Source: Cenococcum geophilum 1.58 (taxonomy: Eukaryota; Ascomycota; Dothideomycetes; Gloniales; Gloniaceae). From it: DNA of 64,000 bases. Positions 24,130 to 36,183 of the stretch are shown here, piece by piece. Each line of letters opens with the position of its first letter. The stretch's first letter is position 1. The stretch covers positions 3,334,536-3,398,535 of the forward strand of contig KV748178.1 in NCBI GenBank assembly GCA_001692895.1, read 5' to 3'. Both the position numbers and the translations under genes were made by a program. A model generated the notes under the pieces. That model was given only the letters and a program-made list of their open reading frames with translations. It had not been told where the DNA came from and made no database searches.

Positions 24130-25060
24130 CCAATTCCATTTTAATTTATTTAGCCTACGACTCGCCTTCTTTATAATTTCTAATTAACTATAAATTGTAA
24201 GCGTTAAGCTACCGGTCCGCCTGCTAGTAAACCTTCCGTAAGTATTCTTTATACTAGCTTATAGCTATCGCTAACCCTACTAGGCGCCGTTAAAGCTCCT
24301 ATGCTATTTATAAGCCGCTCCCCTAGCCTTGCTAAAACTAATCTGCCTCTGTTATACTAAGCGTGTAGCTACTACTAGGTGGGCCACCTACGGTAAGTAG
24401 GCTAACTGTAATTGCGGGTACTACTAATGACTAAATAAGTCGTGCCAAGTAGTAAGTTTAAGTGCATTAGTTTAGGTTCTAATAGCTAACAGACTAGGTC
24501 CTTAAGGCCTTCTATAGCCGCCTAAATAAGCTACTTACCTTTATTAATAGGGCTAAGCGCTAGCGGGTTGCTAACGGAGACACGGCTGACTTTAATACTC
24601 GCGTTGCTGCCGCCTAGAAGTCCTTTACAAAGGATGTTGAGGCCTTAGTATATACCGGCGCCAAGCATAGTCTCCGCCAGCGCCTAAAGGCGAAGACTTT
24701 CCCCTACTTTAAGTGTAGGAATTATAGGCCATCCGTCGTACTTTTAAAGGAATTCTTAACGTAATACGCGCTTTAGTACGTATTATAGCGTAGGTGTTTC
24801 GCCGTTATAGCGTATACTAATAGTACCTATAGGCTAATATGCCTCCTATTATAAGAGATAAGGAGGAGGATAAGGGTAAGGAGGATAAGGAGGAGGGAGA
24901 GGAGGAGGATAAAGAGGGAGAGGAGGAGAAGGATAAGGAAGGAGGGGAGGAAAGGGAGGATTTAATGGAGCTGTAGAGTATCTATATTTCTATTAGCGTA
25001 CTACTATTACTCCACTATCGTTCCGTTGTCGCCCTACTAGTAGGGCGTAATCTTAGTTAT
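24130..25060. other. extra region of Gypsy element C between integrase and LTR
   Basis: About 0.9 kb beyond the integrase end and before the LTR. The plus strand (antisense to pol) looks more protein-like than the minus strand, and ends in a Glu/Lys/Gly-rich purine run (24840-24960). No family recognised; fossil like the rest of the element. Confidence 0.4.
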
Positions 25061-28000
25061 AATTAAAAGTTTTTTATTTTCTTACCTACTTTCTTTTCCA
25101 TTTACCCCTTAGGGTAAAGTAACTATTATATATCTCCTTTACGTCCTTATTAATGTCCTCTACTAGGACCCATTTATTATATTCTTCTAGCCAGCCTTTT
25201 TACTTAACTAGGTATTATAGGGTCTAGTTATATCCCTTCCTTCTATATACTTCTTCTACCTTATATTAGTCCTCTTAGTCCGCTTAATTATCTAGCTTAA
25301 TAGGCCCTAGTAGAGGGTTTCTAGTAGTGCCCTTATATTATTTATATAGCTCTAGTAAGCTAATATAAAATACTAGGTGGATATAGTAAAACGTAGGTAG
25401 ATATAGTTAGTATACTTACTTTCTAACTAGTTCGGCTATACTAAAAGGTCTAATAAAGCGTACTATAAGTTTCTTACTTAGCCTTTTTAGTTTAAGGTTC
25501 TTAGTTAATAGTAAGACTAGATCCCCTACTTTGTATACCTATAGTTAGTAATAATAATTATAGTATTTCGCCTGCGCCTCGGCGGCGTACTCTTAGCGTT
25601 TCGCCAGCGCTTCGCGTTTAAGGGATATTCTTTTAATCCTTTTAGAGGCGGCTAAAATAGAACTACTATTGTTTACCTAGACCTTATATTCTAAATATAG
25701 GTAAAACCTATAGCAGGTATAGAACGGGCTTATACCTATTATACTATATTTAGCATTATTATAGGCGAATTTAGCTAGCAATAAAAGGCCTATCTAGTTG
25801 CTCTGCTTTTTGTTATAGAATATATAAAGGTAGTACTCTAGGGTTTAGTTCTAGCGTTTTGTTTACCCATCTATTTATAGGTAAAAGGCCGTACTTAGCC
25901 TATGTTTTATCTTTATAGTAAAGCATAGTTCCGACTAGAACTTACTAGTAAAGATACTGCCGCGATTAGATATAATCCCCCTAGGGGCTCTAAAACGGCG
26001 TATTACTTCATTAAGGAAGAGATCCGCGAGTTCGGTTGTAGTAATAGTTTTTACTATAGGCAGATATAAGGCTATCTTAGTATAGCGGTTAACTATTATA
26101 TATATTGCGTTATACACCTTATCGCCTCGTTTACTAGGCGGTAGGCCTGTAATAAAGTCTATTATAATCTCCTACTACGGCTAATCCGGGCAAGGCAGCG
26201 CTTAGAGCTCGCCATAAGGGCGATATTAAGGCGCATGTATACGCTGGTATAGATTATAGGTAGAGATATAGTTTATAACGTCCGCAGTTATACTAGGCTA
26301 GTAATACTTACGCAAGAGTAGATTTAGGGTCTTTTTCTTACCAAAGTGGCCAGCTAGGGCATTATTGTGGTGGATCTGTAGGAGCTTTATATAAACTGTT
26401 AGGTCTAGGGGTATATATAACCTCCCGCGGTAATAAAGTAGTCTAGTAGAATTAAACTGCTACACTAGCTTCGAGCAGGCGCGTTAACGGCGTTTTACAG
26501 TATCTACGCTGTTACTGCGCCTTTGCAGTATAAAGTTATCTTTAGTCTGGAGTCCTTTAATAAGCTTAATAACGGTTTCCGTACTAGACTTATAAGCACT
26601 TTCTTAAGTACTAGCTTCTCTAACTTAGGTCCTTATTACACGCTACTTAATAGCATACGTATAGGTTGCCTAGTTAAACCGTAATACTATATAGCCTAGG
26701 CGTACCGCCGTCGGGTCGCCGGCTTATAGCTATAGAAATAATACCTCTATAAAAGGCTCGCTTTTTTATACACCTAATAGGACTTTTACTTTGGGTTGGT
26801 GGCCCTATATTCCCAAAGTCCTTTAAAGTAGTAGTAGTATAGTGTCTTCTTTTAGCAGACCCCCTACGCCTAGGGGTCGCCTTAACGGCGCGTCTATAGG
26901 GTTCGTTTTTCCCGCCCTATGCTTAATTACAAAGTTATAGGCAGCTAATGCTATAGCCCATCTAGCTTACCGTCTATTAAGGGCTTTTACTCTTATAAAA
27001 CCCTTTAGATTATTATAATCTATAAGCACTTCTAGGCGGCTTAATAGCCCCTTAATATAGTATCTCTAATACTTAAAAGCCTCTATAATAGCTAGTAGCT
27101 CCTAATTATAGGTCTTATAATTACGCTTTACTAGTAAAAGCTTTCTAGACTAGAAGGCTATTAGATGCTAAAGGCCATCTTTAAATAGCTGTAATATAAT
27201 TGCTGCTAGGCCTTATATAGAGGCATTAGTCTTTAACCGGGTTAGTAAGCCTAGCGTGTAGTGTTATAGGAGCGGCGCTATTGTAAAGGCGTCGCAAAGC
27301 TAGCGTATCGCCTGCTCCGCCTCTTCTAGCTAACTAAAAGGCCTAGCTTTACGGCCGTTCTTTGCTCCCTTAAGGAGATTAGTAATAGGCTTCGTAATAG
27401 TAAAGTACTTATAAATAAACCGGCGATAGAAGTTAGCAAAACCTAAAAAGACCTAGATATCCCTATAGGATTAAGGGCTCTCCTACTTAGTAATGGCTTT
27501 TACCTAGCTAGGATCTATTACTACGCCTTTAGGACTAATAATATATCCTAGGAACTTAACCTTTCGTACACTAAACCTGCACTTCTTAAGGTTTATATAT
27601 AGTTAATATTACTATAACCTATATAGCACTTCTAGTACGTAGCGCTAGTGTTCCTCTAGATTTTCTAAGAAAATTAAAATATTATTAAGGTAGACTATAT
27701 AGAAGACGTCTACCAGTTCTAATAAGGCTCGATTAATATAGCCCTAAAAGGTCACTAGTCTATTAGTTAACCTAAAAGGCAAAACCAAATACTTAAAGTG
27801 GCTATAACGCGTACGGAACGCCGTCTTTTACTTATTACCCCAACGGATATAAAGGCGGTGGTACGCATTCGTTAGGTCTAACTTAGTAAAGATTTTAGAA
27901 CCTACTAAGCGGTCTAAGGTCTTACTAATTAATGGTAGTATAAGACAATTCTTAATTATCACCTTATTAAGGCCTTTATAGTCTATATAGAGCCACAGCT

Positions 28001-29490
28001 TCTTATCTTTTTTAGGTATAAATAGGATAGGTGCCCCTATGGGACTAGTACTTAGTTAGATCTAGCCTTTAGCTAAGGCGTCGTTTAAGTACTCTCTTAG
28101 TACCTTTAGCTCCTTAACTAAGAGGTTATAAAGCGGTCTATATAGGACCTCCTATCCCTCTTCTAGGTTAATAGTATAGTCGCCCTAGTAGTGTTAGGGT
28201 AGCTTTCCTGCTTCCTTATATAAGAAGATATTGCTAGCTTCTTTTAACTGTGAGGGAATAACTAGTAAGCTGTTATTATCTTATTTACTAGGCATTAATC
28301 TAGTAATTACTAAAGCGAAGACCCTAAATTCCCTCTAGAGAGACTCCGCGAAACCCTTAGGGGTTTATAGTAATAGGGACAAGCCATCTAGCTTCTATCG
28401 CCACGCCTTTACCTTATAGTCGATAAGAAGTTAGGCCTTCTTTAACCCTAGTATACCTAGGGTAATAGGGGGGAATACGTTAGCCATTCTATAGTAAATA
28501 AGGGTTACTTCCCTAATCCTACCCTAGCTATCCTTTATTTATAATAGTACCTTATAGGCTTTATAGTAATATACCTAAGTTTTATTTAACTAGGAGTAGG
28601 TAGGTAATTTTACATCTAGTGTCTTAAAGTTACACTCTATTACGAATCGCTAGTTAATTACATTTACTTTGGTACCGATATTAAGCATTACTAAGGTCTC
28701 CTTCCAGATCTACTTAAAAAGGACTTTACCTAAAATAGTAATAGCTTTCTTATAATCTAGTGGGAGCTTATACCCTATAGCTGTAAGGAGGTCTAAGGGC
28801 GCTTATCTTTTCCTAGTATAGAGGTAGTATTTACACTGCTTAGTGGTAGTTAATTCCGTTACAGCTCTTTATATTATCGCTACTAATGTCCTAGCTGCCC
28901 ACATTTTAAGCAGTTTCCTTTAGGCTAAGTTAAACCCCCAGCGGTATTGCTTTGCCCCGCTATTAAGTCGCTAGCGGTAGTTTTAGAGTCCGCTTTCCCT
29001 AAGTTACTTAACTGGGTAGTCTTTATATTTAAGTTCGCGGCGCGCCTATTACTTCTACCCTATAGGGCGCTTACGCTCTTCTAGTTTTTCTTTAATAAGG
29101 CAGCTTGGGAAACTAGCTAGTCTTAAGTTTAAGGGAATTCTTAATAGTTAGTAATAGTAACCCGTAGCTCTAGCCGCAGCTTCGCGAATAGATATATTAT
29201 TAAATGCTTTATATTATAGGGGGGATTAATTTACGCTTCTAAGGAGGTTAGGTAAGCAGTAAACTCATTTACTGGTTAATTGGTTCGCTGTATTGCCTTC
29301 GCGTAGGTTAGGGCTATATGGAGTTCTTAATTAATAGGACTTTTGATCTAGTTAAGTAGGAATTCCATAAGCTCCTCCTAGGTAAACTATATGTCTGGAT
29401 AGTTATCTTCGTACTATAGCTAAAGGGTTCGGTTGGTCCCCTTTATATATTGTATAGTAAACACGACCTTAATATCCTTATCTATAAAGC

Positions 29491-31607
29491 TAAAAGCCTA
29501 CACCACACATGCAACCTTACCAAAAGGTAGCGCCGCACTTTAAAACTTACGCATACCCATCTTACCACCAAAAACAATCGATTTTCCAACTTTCAAGACC
29601 CAATTCCTACTGCTTAGCGAGCTATAGGTGGATTTAATTGTCGTTTTACCCCCTTTCCCCCAATAGAAAATTCTTCTTAGGGGTGGTCCTAGCTTGTAAG
29701 CGAGGCACGGACAGGAATACTAAAACTACTACCACTACTACTACCACCAATACCAGGGGTCTAGTATTACTACTACCTTTAAACCTAATCTCCCCAGAAA
29801 TCCTCTAGTAGGATTAGTAGGAAAAAGGTATAAGGATAGTAAAAACTAGAAACTCCCCCATAAGTGCCAAGGCCTACCAGGCCTAAAAGAAACCTCCTAT
29901 AGAGATAAGTGACGACAACGAGTCTATAGGCGAAACCCCTTAGAAAGAAATGATAATAGATTTCTATTTTCATCTTCTTTTCTTTTCTCCTCCTAGCTTG
30001 TCTAAGAAGGGAGAGAAAAGAGAACATCCTCAAACTTCTCCTGAAAAAAGAAACCAAAAACCTGCAAAAAAGAAACTAATAACTACTACGGATGGCACAC
30101 CTAGTACACCTATACCTTTTCCTCCCCTTTCTCCAGAATAATACCTATAAAAAGCTCTAGAAAAGCCTAACCCAGCATATAAAGGGCTAGAAGAAGAAGA
30201 AAAAAAAGAATAAGTTAAATAGCTAGAGGACTATACAAGGAGTATCGCTAGAGGGGAAAGAAAAAACCCCTTTATAAAAGCGAAAGAAAAAAAAAGATAA
30301 AAGATGTCCTAAAAGGACTAGCTGAAGAAGTAAGAGCTCTCCGTAAGGAGGTAGCCCCTACTAAAGAACCTACGCAGAGAGGCTAAAGAAGGACCTCCCT
30401 ACTTCGTCCTCTCTACCCTCCTCGTCACTACCATTTCCTACTCCTCTACTTCTACTAAAAGTAAGAAAAAGCAGCTATAGAAAGAAAGCTAGTCCTAATT
30501 ACAGACTAAAAGGACTAACCTTTAGATACCTTCTCTATACGAAACAAAGTTAATTAACTATTTGCATTAAAACTGTAAGTAGAAAAACCTGTTTTAGCAT
30601 CTATAGCTAGAACTAAGGGAAAACAAAATATCCTCCTTACGACTACGGAAGAGTATAATGCGGATTTCCTAGTTAAATATAAGGAATCTGGCATAACTGC
30701 TTTACCTTTTAAGAGAACAAAACTAGAACTATGGGTTTAAATTATAGCCTATGGGGTTTCCCTACCCTACCTTTCCTAGAAGAAGGAGGCTCTAAGCTTC
30801 TAAAAGAAGAAATTGAGACCTTTAATCCTATAAGGTTATAAGAACTACCTAAATAGATCTTATCTAGTGTAAAAAGACACGATCTATAGACCAGATTTGG
30901 CTCTATAGTTTTTACTATAGAGAACGAAGAAAAAAGACAAGAAATCCTTAAGCAAAAAGAGATATCAATTGCAGGTACAGCTACTAAGGTAGTAAAATAC
31001 CTCGAAGTCTCTCCTNCTACGCAGTGTACGAGCTGCTAAAAATTTGGCCATATAGGAGATAGGTGCTCTACTAGGGCCTGCAGATACTGTGCAGCTGCAT
31101 ATTTATCTAAAGACTATTCCTGTTCTACCTGTATAATAATAGGCAGGCCTTGCTAGCATACCACCCCTCTTTATATTAATTGTAAAGAAAAACACTTTAC
31201 TAATAGTAAAGACTGCGAGACTCTTAAAGCTGCTAAACTAGTACGCGAAGAAGATTCTATAAAAGAATAAAACAGATAGGATTCTAGAAGGNGGTAACTC
31301 CTACTAGGCTCTTAAAANGATATTAGAGAGCAAAAGGATAGAAATAAATTGCAAAAGGACAGGGACAGGGGTTAGGATTTCTTATAGTTGTTTTTACTAT
31401 TTTCTCATTCCCTAGTAGTTGTAGTATCTTAGTATTTTACTAGGAAACTATAAACTCCTAATTTAGGGGTTTATAAACTACTAGGACATAGCTACTAGTA
31501 CATATTAAGCTGCCTAGAAAGGATTTATATATATAGAACTATAGCGCTATAGCCCAAGGCTGCATGCGCAGTATTGTACGTAGTATAATACAATAGATTA
31601 AAAAAAA
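29491..31607 (+). mobile_element. Tad-like LINE, internally deleted (2.1 kb)
   Basis: Flanked by an 11-bp target duplication ATCTATAAAGC (29480-29490 and 31608-31618) and ending in an A-run after TAATACAATAGATT, as target-primed insertion gives. It holds an ORF1-like region with a zinc-knuckle segment (C..C....H....C type, near 31.02-31.10 kb) and then jumps to the same 3' end as the full-length LINE (GGACATAGCTACTAGTA...; here about 31.48 kb, there about 42.69 kb). ORF2 is absent. Less RIP-scarred than its host Gypsy element C. Three unresolved bases. Confidence 0.8.
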
Positions 31608-32223
31608 ATCTATAAAGCCGTCGCGCTCTAGGCGGAATGTTAGCTTTAAGCTATCGCGGAAGTCTTAGTGCTCTTATATAGACTTACTATAATACGGAGC
31701 AATCTTCTCTATCTTAACGGCCCGTTTTAATAGAGCGCCTAATATGTTAGTAGCCCTCCGCTTAAGACTTAAATATATTAGGCTACCCCCTAAGTACTTC
31801 AATGGGATTGTTTAAGGTTATAGAGATAGGTTAGGAATGGGAGTCAACGTCGCCTTACCGCGTTAACGCCGTTTTAGCACTTCCACCTCTTCCCTAAGTA
31901 AGTATAGTTTTCTTTACTCTAGGAGTTATAGCTTCTTATTCTCTAGCCGTTGTATTTCTTCCTATATATCCCCTTTACCTATAGCTTCCGGTTCTATCCG
32001 GGATAATATAGGTTCGCCTGTGTTATCCTAGGGCCGATCCCTAAACTCGGTAGTACGTATTACGCTAGTACGCCCACGTCTCGCTATTAGGTTAATAGGC
32101 TGCGATATAGTTAATAAATATAGGTCGTCTTTTTGACAGAAGGTTGCCGCTACATAGTTATGGCCTTTGTAGACCGCTGTGTTGTCGGGCCACTACCCCT
32201 AAAAAGGGATGAGAATTTAGTAC

Positions 32224-32426
32224 TATTAGGACGCTAAGGTCCTTAGGGCATGNAGTAACATAACAATAGTAGTAGGATATAAAGAGTATCTGGTTCTTAA
32301 TAAAGTAGAACTATAGAACTGAATTCTGCTATTCTCTAATATAGGGCGACTACGTTTTATAGGCGCCTCGCCTGCGCCTCGCCTGCGCTAAGCCGGTTAC
32401 GGCCAGTGCGTCTCTATAGCCTAATA
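32224..32426 (-). repeat. 5' LTR of Gypsy element C
   Basis: 203-bp match to the left copy, more strongly RIP-changed, with one unresolved base (32253). Followed by the TACTT duplicate. Confidence 0.88.
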
Positions 32427-32442
32427 TACTTTAAGTATACTA

Positions 32443-32499
32443 TATATAGGGTGTCTTTATTACTATAAAGGTGCTAGTAGTAATAAAAACACCCTATAT
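32443..32499. repeat. palindromic hairpin repeat, copy 1
   Basis: TATATAGGGTGTCTTTATTACTA is mirrored by TAGTAGTAATAAAAACACCCTATA with a short spacer, giving a long imperfect stem. In no known element. Copy 2 lies 40 bp downstream. Confidence 0.6.
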
Positions 32500-32540
32500 T
32501 TTACTAGTTAAGATTATCTATATTTTTTTTAAAAAAAAGC

Positions 32541-32599
32541 CCTATATAGGGCGTCTCTACTATTATAGAGGCGCTAGTAGTAATAAAGATACCCTATAT
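32541..32599. repeat. palindromic hairpin repeat, copy 2
   Basis: CTATATAGGGCGTCTCTACTA mirrored by TAGTAGTAATAAAGATACCCTATA. Same family as copy 1, separated from it by AT-rich DNA with T- and A-runs. The GC-richer arm suggests copy 2 keeps the older, less RIP-changed sequence. Confidence 0.6.
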
Positions 32600-32639
32600 T
32601 CTACTAATTATCTATATTTTAAAAACTTCCTTTAAGCTA

Positions 32640-33860
32640 AGTTTAATATTTATTTCCCTACTTCTTTAAATCCTTTTATAGCCGCCTTATAACACCTAAT
32701 TTAATATTAGCCTATATAAGTTCCTTAATAGAATTAGCGCTATTAGATTTATTACGTAGAAGCTTTAAGTTCTTATTAGGTAAAACCTAAGTAGATAATT
32801 ATATAGCTGTAAGGTATGGGCGACCCTAGGGCAACCTAGGGGTAACTCGCCCGTAAGGCACGTGCTCTATACGTGCCTAGGGAAAACCCTTTCTACCTTA
32901 TATACAGACTCCTCCTTTTCCTTTAAGGATTTGTCTCTGTCTATACAATATACCTATTATTCTATTATTGGACTCCCTATCTATATCCTCACCTTATAGT
33001 TCTATCTTAAATCGCGGACGATTTTATATACCGCCTTAAAGTTAGCCTCCTAGTTAAAATTACTAGATATACTCTACTTTTAATATCTAAAGAACTCCTC
33101 TAAATTCTTTACGCGGTTAATACCTTATAGGCGGCGTATTATTAATATAGGTAAGAATAATAATATTAGTTAGCTTGCTAGTATAGGAGTTTACTAATTT
33201 AGTACTAGGCTTATAGAGCTAATATAAAAGTAATTAATAACGCCTAAAGTACTAGCAGTAGAGTTCTTGCCGGAGGTTAATTAATATACTTTTTTACTAT
33301 TATCTCCTCCCCCTACTACTCTTTTAGTAAGCCGTATAATAAGCTAATAAGGTAGATTTTAAATATTTATAATGCCTTACTAGATATTAGTTACTTATTC
33401 TCTTAAGTTTTTATTTATTAATTTAATATCTACCTAGCTAAGAACGTAGTACTAATTAATATTTAGGTAGTATTTTTTATAACGCTAATATCTAGTAAGC
33501 TTAACCTATAATCCTATTAAATTAGTAGCATTACTAGTAAAAGGTATATAAGGCGTTAAACTCCGCTTTAAAATCTATAAGGGCGTTAAAACTTTATTAT
33601 AGAGTTAATTAAGTATTAATAGATAAGAGCTAACTCTAGGATAAGAGGTCCTTAGTTAATTCGTAGCTAGGGTATATATAATTAAAGCTAATGGTAAGAG
33701 CCTTAATTATACTACTTCTATTAGTATGCTTTGTCTATAATATAAGCTAAGTATTAATCTTTTATTACTAGGCTATAAGCTTAACTTCTATTTTATTAAA
33801 ATCTAACGTTATAAACGCCTACGTACTAAGTATTAACTTTAGCCTTAATTAACTAGAGTT
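32640..33860 (-). pseudogene. accessory gene of the second transposon (C-terminal half)
   Basis: Minus-strand frame readable from about 33860 down to 33000 when RIP stops are ignored. It matches the accessory gene at 14190-22200: LREQITNIQQGIINIQNLP corresponds to IREQGRAINQSLI there, and STLGVINYFYISS to NTLGIINQFYINP, followed by a shared LQGIN...L.E block near 33.12 kb. The order and orientation relative to the transposase are the same as in the first transposon (convergent). A solo-LTR-like sequence (32808-32998) sits in its 3' part. The N-terminal half is missing, cut off by the LINE at 33868. Confidence 0.55.
32808..32998. repeat. solo-LTR-like sequence
   Basis: 191 bp, starts TGTAAGGTATGGGCG and ends CACCTTATA, so the ends are TGTAAGGT...ACCTTA(C/T)A inverted repeats. 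Internal CCTTATATA and CCCTATC features look like an LTR, possibly Copia type. No clear target duplication (ATAGC before, GTTCT after). Lies inside the accessory gene of the second transposon. Confidence 0.45.
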
Positions 33861-36183
33861 TAATATAATAATAATAAATTCAATTTACCGCCTGTCCCGG
33901 TCCCCCTAGTGGGTCCACGTAGGCTAATACCTTCTATAGGAAAAACTCTAACTTAGAGAAAACCCAGTTGTAGGCCGCGCTGGAGAGACGATAGCGTTCT
34001 AATATTGGGGCGCTGGCGGCTTGCCTTCTACCTATCTAAAGGTCTATATCTTAAGCCGACTAACCACGTATCGCAAACGATCTTACTCTACCCCTTTTCC
34101 CCTTATCCTTTTACTTATATTCTTCTACTAGTCCTCTAAGCTTTAGAAGGGCTGGTATTTACTTATATCCTCTATGTCTATTACCTTTATAGCCCGGAAC
34201 TGGGTTAAGGCACCTAACTATACTAGCCATTTTACGGCCGCTTAGGCGCTTTTTTTATTGCTTAAGATATTCTGAAGGCGTTTAGACGCGTATTTTACTA
34301 TAAAGTTTGCCCTTTAGTAGCGTGGATATTAGAGTAATATATAGTAAACTATCTGTCTTATCTAGCCGCATTCGCATCGTAGTAGAATTACTAGTACTCT
34401 AATAGATGTAAGCTATATATTAAGCCCTATTACCTCTATATAAAGAAGAAACAGTACTATAGCTTTTGCTTTTATTAGGTCTTTATATAGTAGTATTATA
34501 GGTTTACCCTATAAGGTCCTCCATATAGTTTTTATACGGTCTTTAGCCTTTACCTACTACTGTTAGCGCTATTTTAGGTCGGCCTATTTCGTAATAAGGG
34601 TGGTTGCCTACTAGTAGTACTGGTGACCTCCTATATATTAGCGGCGCTCTATCTATATTCTGCCGGCGTTCCGCTAGCTATACCTACGGGGATTTATCGC
34701 GGCTTCCCGCTCTATATAGTCCCTTTAGTATATAAAAAAGCCCTATATCTTATTCTTACGGTCCCTTATACGGTCTCTAAGCGCTTTTAATAGTACTAGT
34801 AGCCGTTTTATTTTTTGCTAGCGCTTTACTAGTGTTTTCTAGATACTATTAAGTGCCTCTATTAATTCCTTTTCTACCCTATTAGGAGCCGTCTTAGCGG
34901 CTCTTTAGAGGGCTGTCGTTTCTATTTAGAGCTATATTAGGGGATAGCTACTTCCTTCTCTATTATAGCCATTAGTGTTTGCTAATATACCCCTATAATC
35001 CTACGGAGACATTTGTTCTGGACCTTCCGTAGCGGTTTAATTAGGCTTTTCGCTGGCGTTCCGCCGTCATCCCGTACTTTTTATACTTAGGCGCTATATA
35101 GCATCGCTGGTTAAACCGTGGCCGTGTATAGGAGGCGCGAGCGGTGTATTAATGGGCCCTATGTGGACGTGGTGATCCTTAATATCGCTTTAAAGGCTGC
35201 TAAGCCCTTACTTGTAGCCTTTTTAACCTGTTCTTTCTACTAGAGCTTAGGGTCTACCCAAATCCCTAGGACCCGTATGCTGGTTTTCTAGGGAGCTGTC
35301 TTACAGCCGGCGATGCGTACGGTGGACGCAAGGTCTGTGACGGCGTGGCGCCGTCGCCTTGTAAAGTGCATAAGCTGGTATTTTTCCGGGGCGAATGTCG
35401 CGCCGTGTCGGTTTGCCTATACCGCGCAGTAGTTATAAGCGGTCTCTAACCGTCGCAGGTAGTTATATAGTAGAGTTTAGTATGCCTGCTTATCCAGGCC
35501 TCTACCCTAGTTTTTTTTTTTTTTTAGTAGCTTTTCCTTTTCTAGGCCTAAGGGCCTAGGGCTTTCTATAAGCAGTTAGCTGCCACTACTACTTATATAG
35601 GGAATTTTACCATTCTCTTAGATATCTTATAGTGGGTTTTTAGCCTAAGTACTAGTCTACCCCCCAGTAGTCTATATAAAAGTCTCCTTTTAGAGTTAGT
35701 ACGCTTTTATACAGCTTAGGAGCCTTTTATAGCCTCTAATTTTATACCTCTTTTTAGGCCCGCGAAGCCCTACTACACGCGTCCACGTCGCCATGGGTGG
35801 AAACATCATTAGGAATTCGTTTCTTATGATAGCCAAGTGCAGAGGCGATGGTAGGGAGCCGCCACAGCGCGTGCAGCGCGCTGTCGTCGCGGTTCTATAG
35901 TGTTAAGCCTACGACGCGTACGATACATCGCCCTCAGCAATACTAGGAGTCCTACTGCCCCCACCTAAGGCTCCTGCTCTACCATCTAGGGGGGCCATCA
36001 AGGGAAACTGGGATACAAAAACCACCCGATGTACGACTACCTAGCTTATAGCTAGGCCCAAAACTGGCCTTATCATCTAGCCAGCAGACGTAAACACGCC
36101 CTAGTCATACAACAGGACACCCTTAGGCTTGCACCAGCTCTGAGATCGCAAGGCAAGGGCATAGGGAAACCCTTTTTTATAAG

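Larger units (their letters stand above)
23713..32426 (-). mobile_element. Gypsy element C (Ty3/Gypsy LTR retrotransposon, fossil)
   Basis: Minus-strand element with 203-bp LTRs and a 5-bp target duplication TACTT (23708-23712 and 32427-32431). The 8.7-kb span includes a 2.1-kb LINE (29491-31607). Reading leftwards: gag-like region about 32.2-31.6 and 29.45-28.85 kb either side of the LINE, protease about 28.7-28.5, reverse transcriptase about 28.15-27.4, RNase H about 27.3-26.9, integrase about 26.5-25.5 with a readable core near 26.1 kb (YNAIYIIVNRYTK). Between integrase and the left LTR lies an extra region of about 1.1 kb. Broken throughout by dozens of RIP-type changes. Confidence 0.88.
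22440..33860. mobile_element. second two-gene Tc1/mariner-type transposon, split by Gypsy element C
   Basis: Plus-strand DDE transposase at about 22.59-23.65 kb, then Gypsy element C (23713-32426), then from 32432 hairpin repeats, a solo-LTR-like insert and a minus-strand accessory gene related to that of the first transposon. Terminal repeats are not certain: TTTAGCATACGAGCTTGCTAA near 22.46 kb has a loose inverted counterpart near 43.78-43.84 kb, where the RIP block ends, so the element may once have reached there before the LINE insertions. Coordinates are therefore approximate. Confidence 0.55.

Noticed and set aside
24840-24960. Possible microsatellite or origin (AGGAGGAT-rich run)
   Set aside because: It is imperfect and lies inside Gypsy element C, where a Glu/Lys-coding run explains it.
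29785-30141. Open frames on both strands within the short LINE
   Set aside because: Fragments of the ORF1 region and its shadow; too short and low-complexity to be separate genes.
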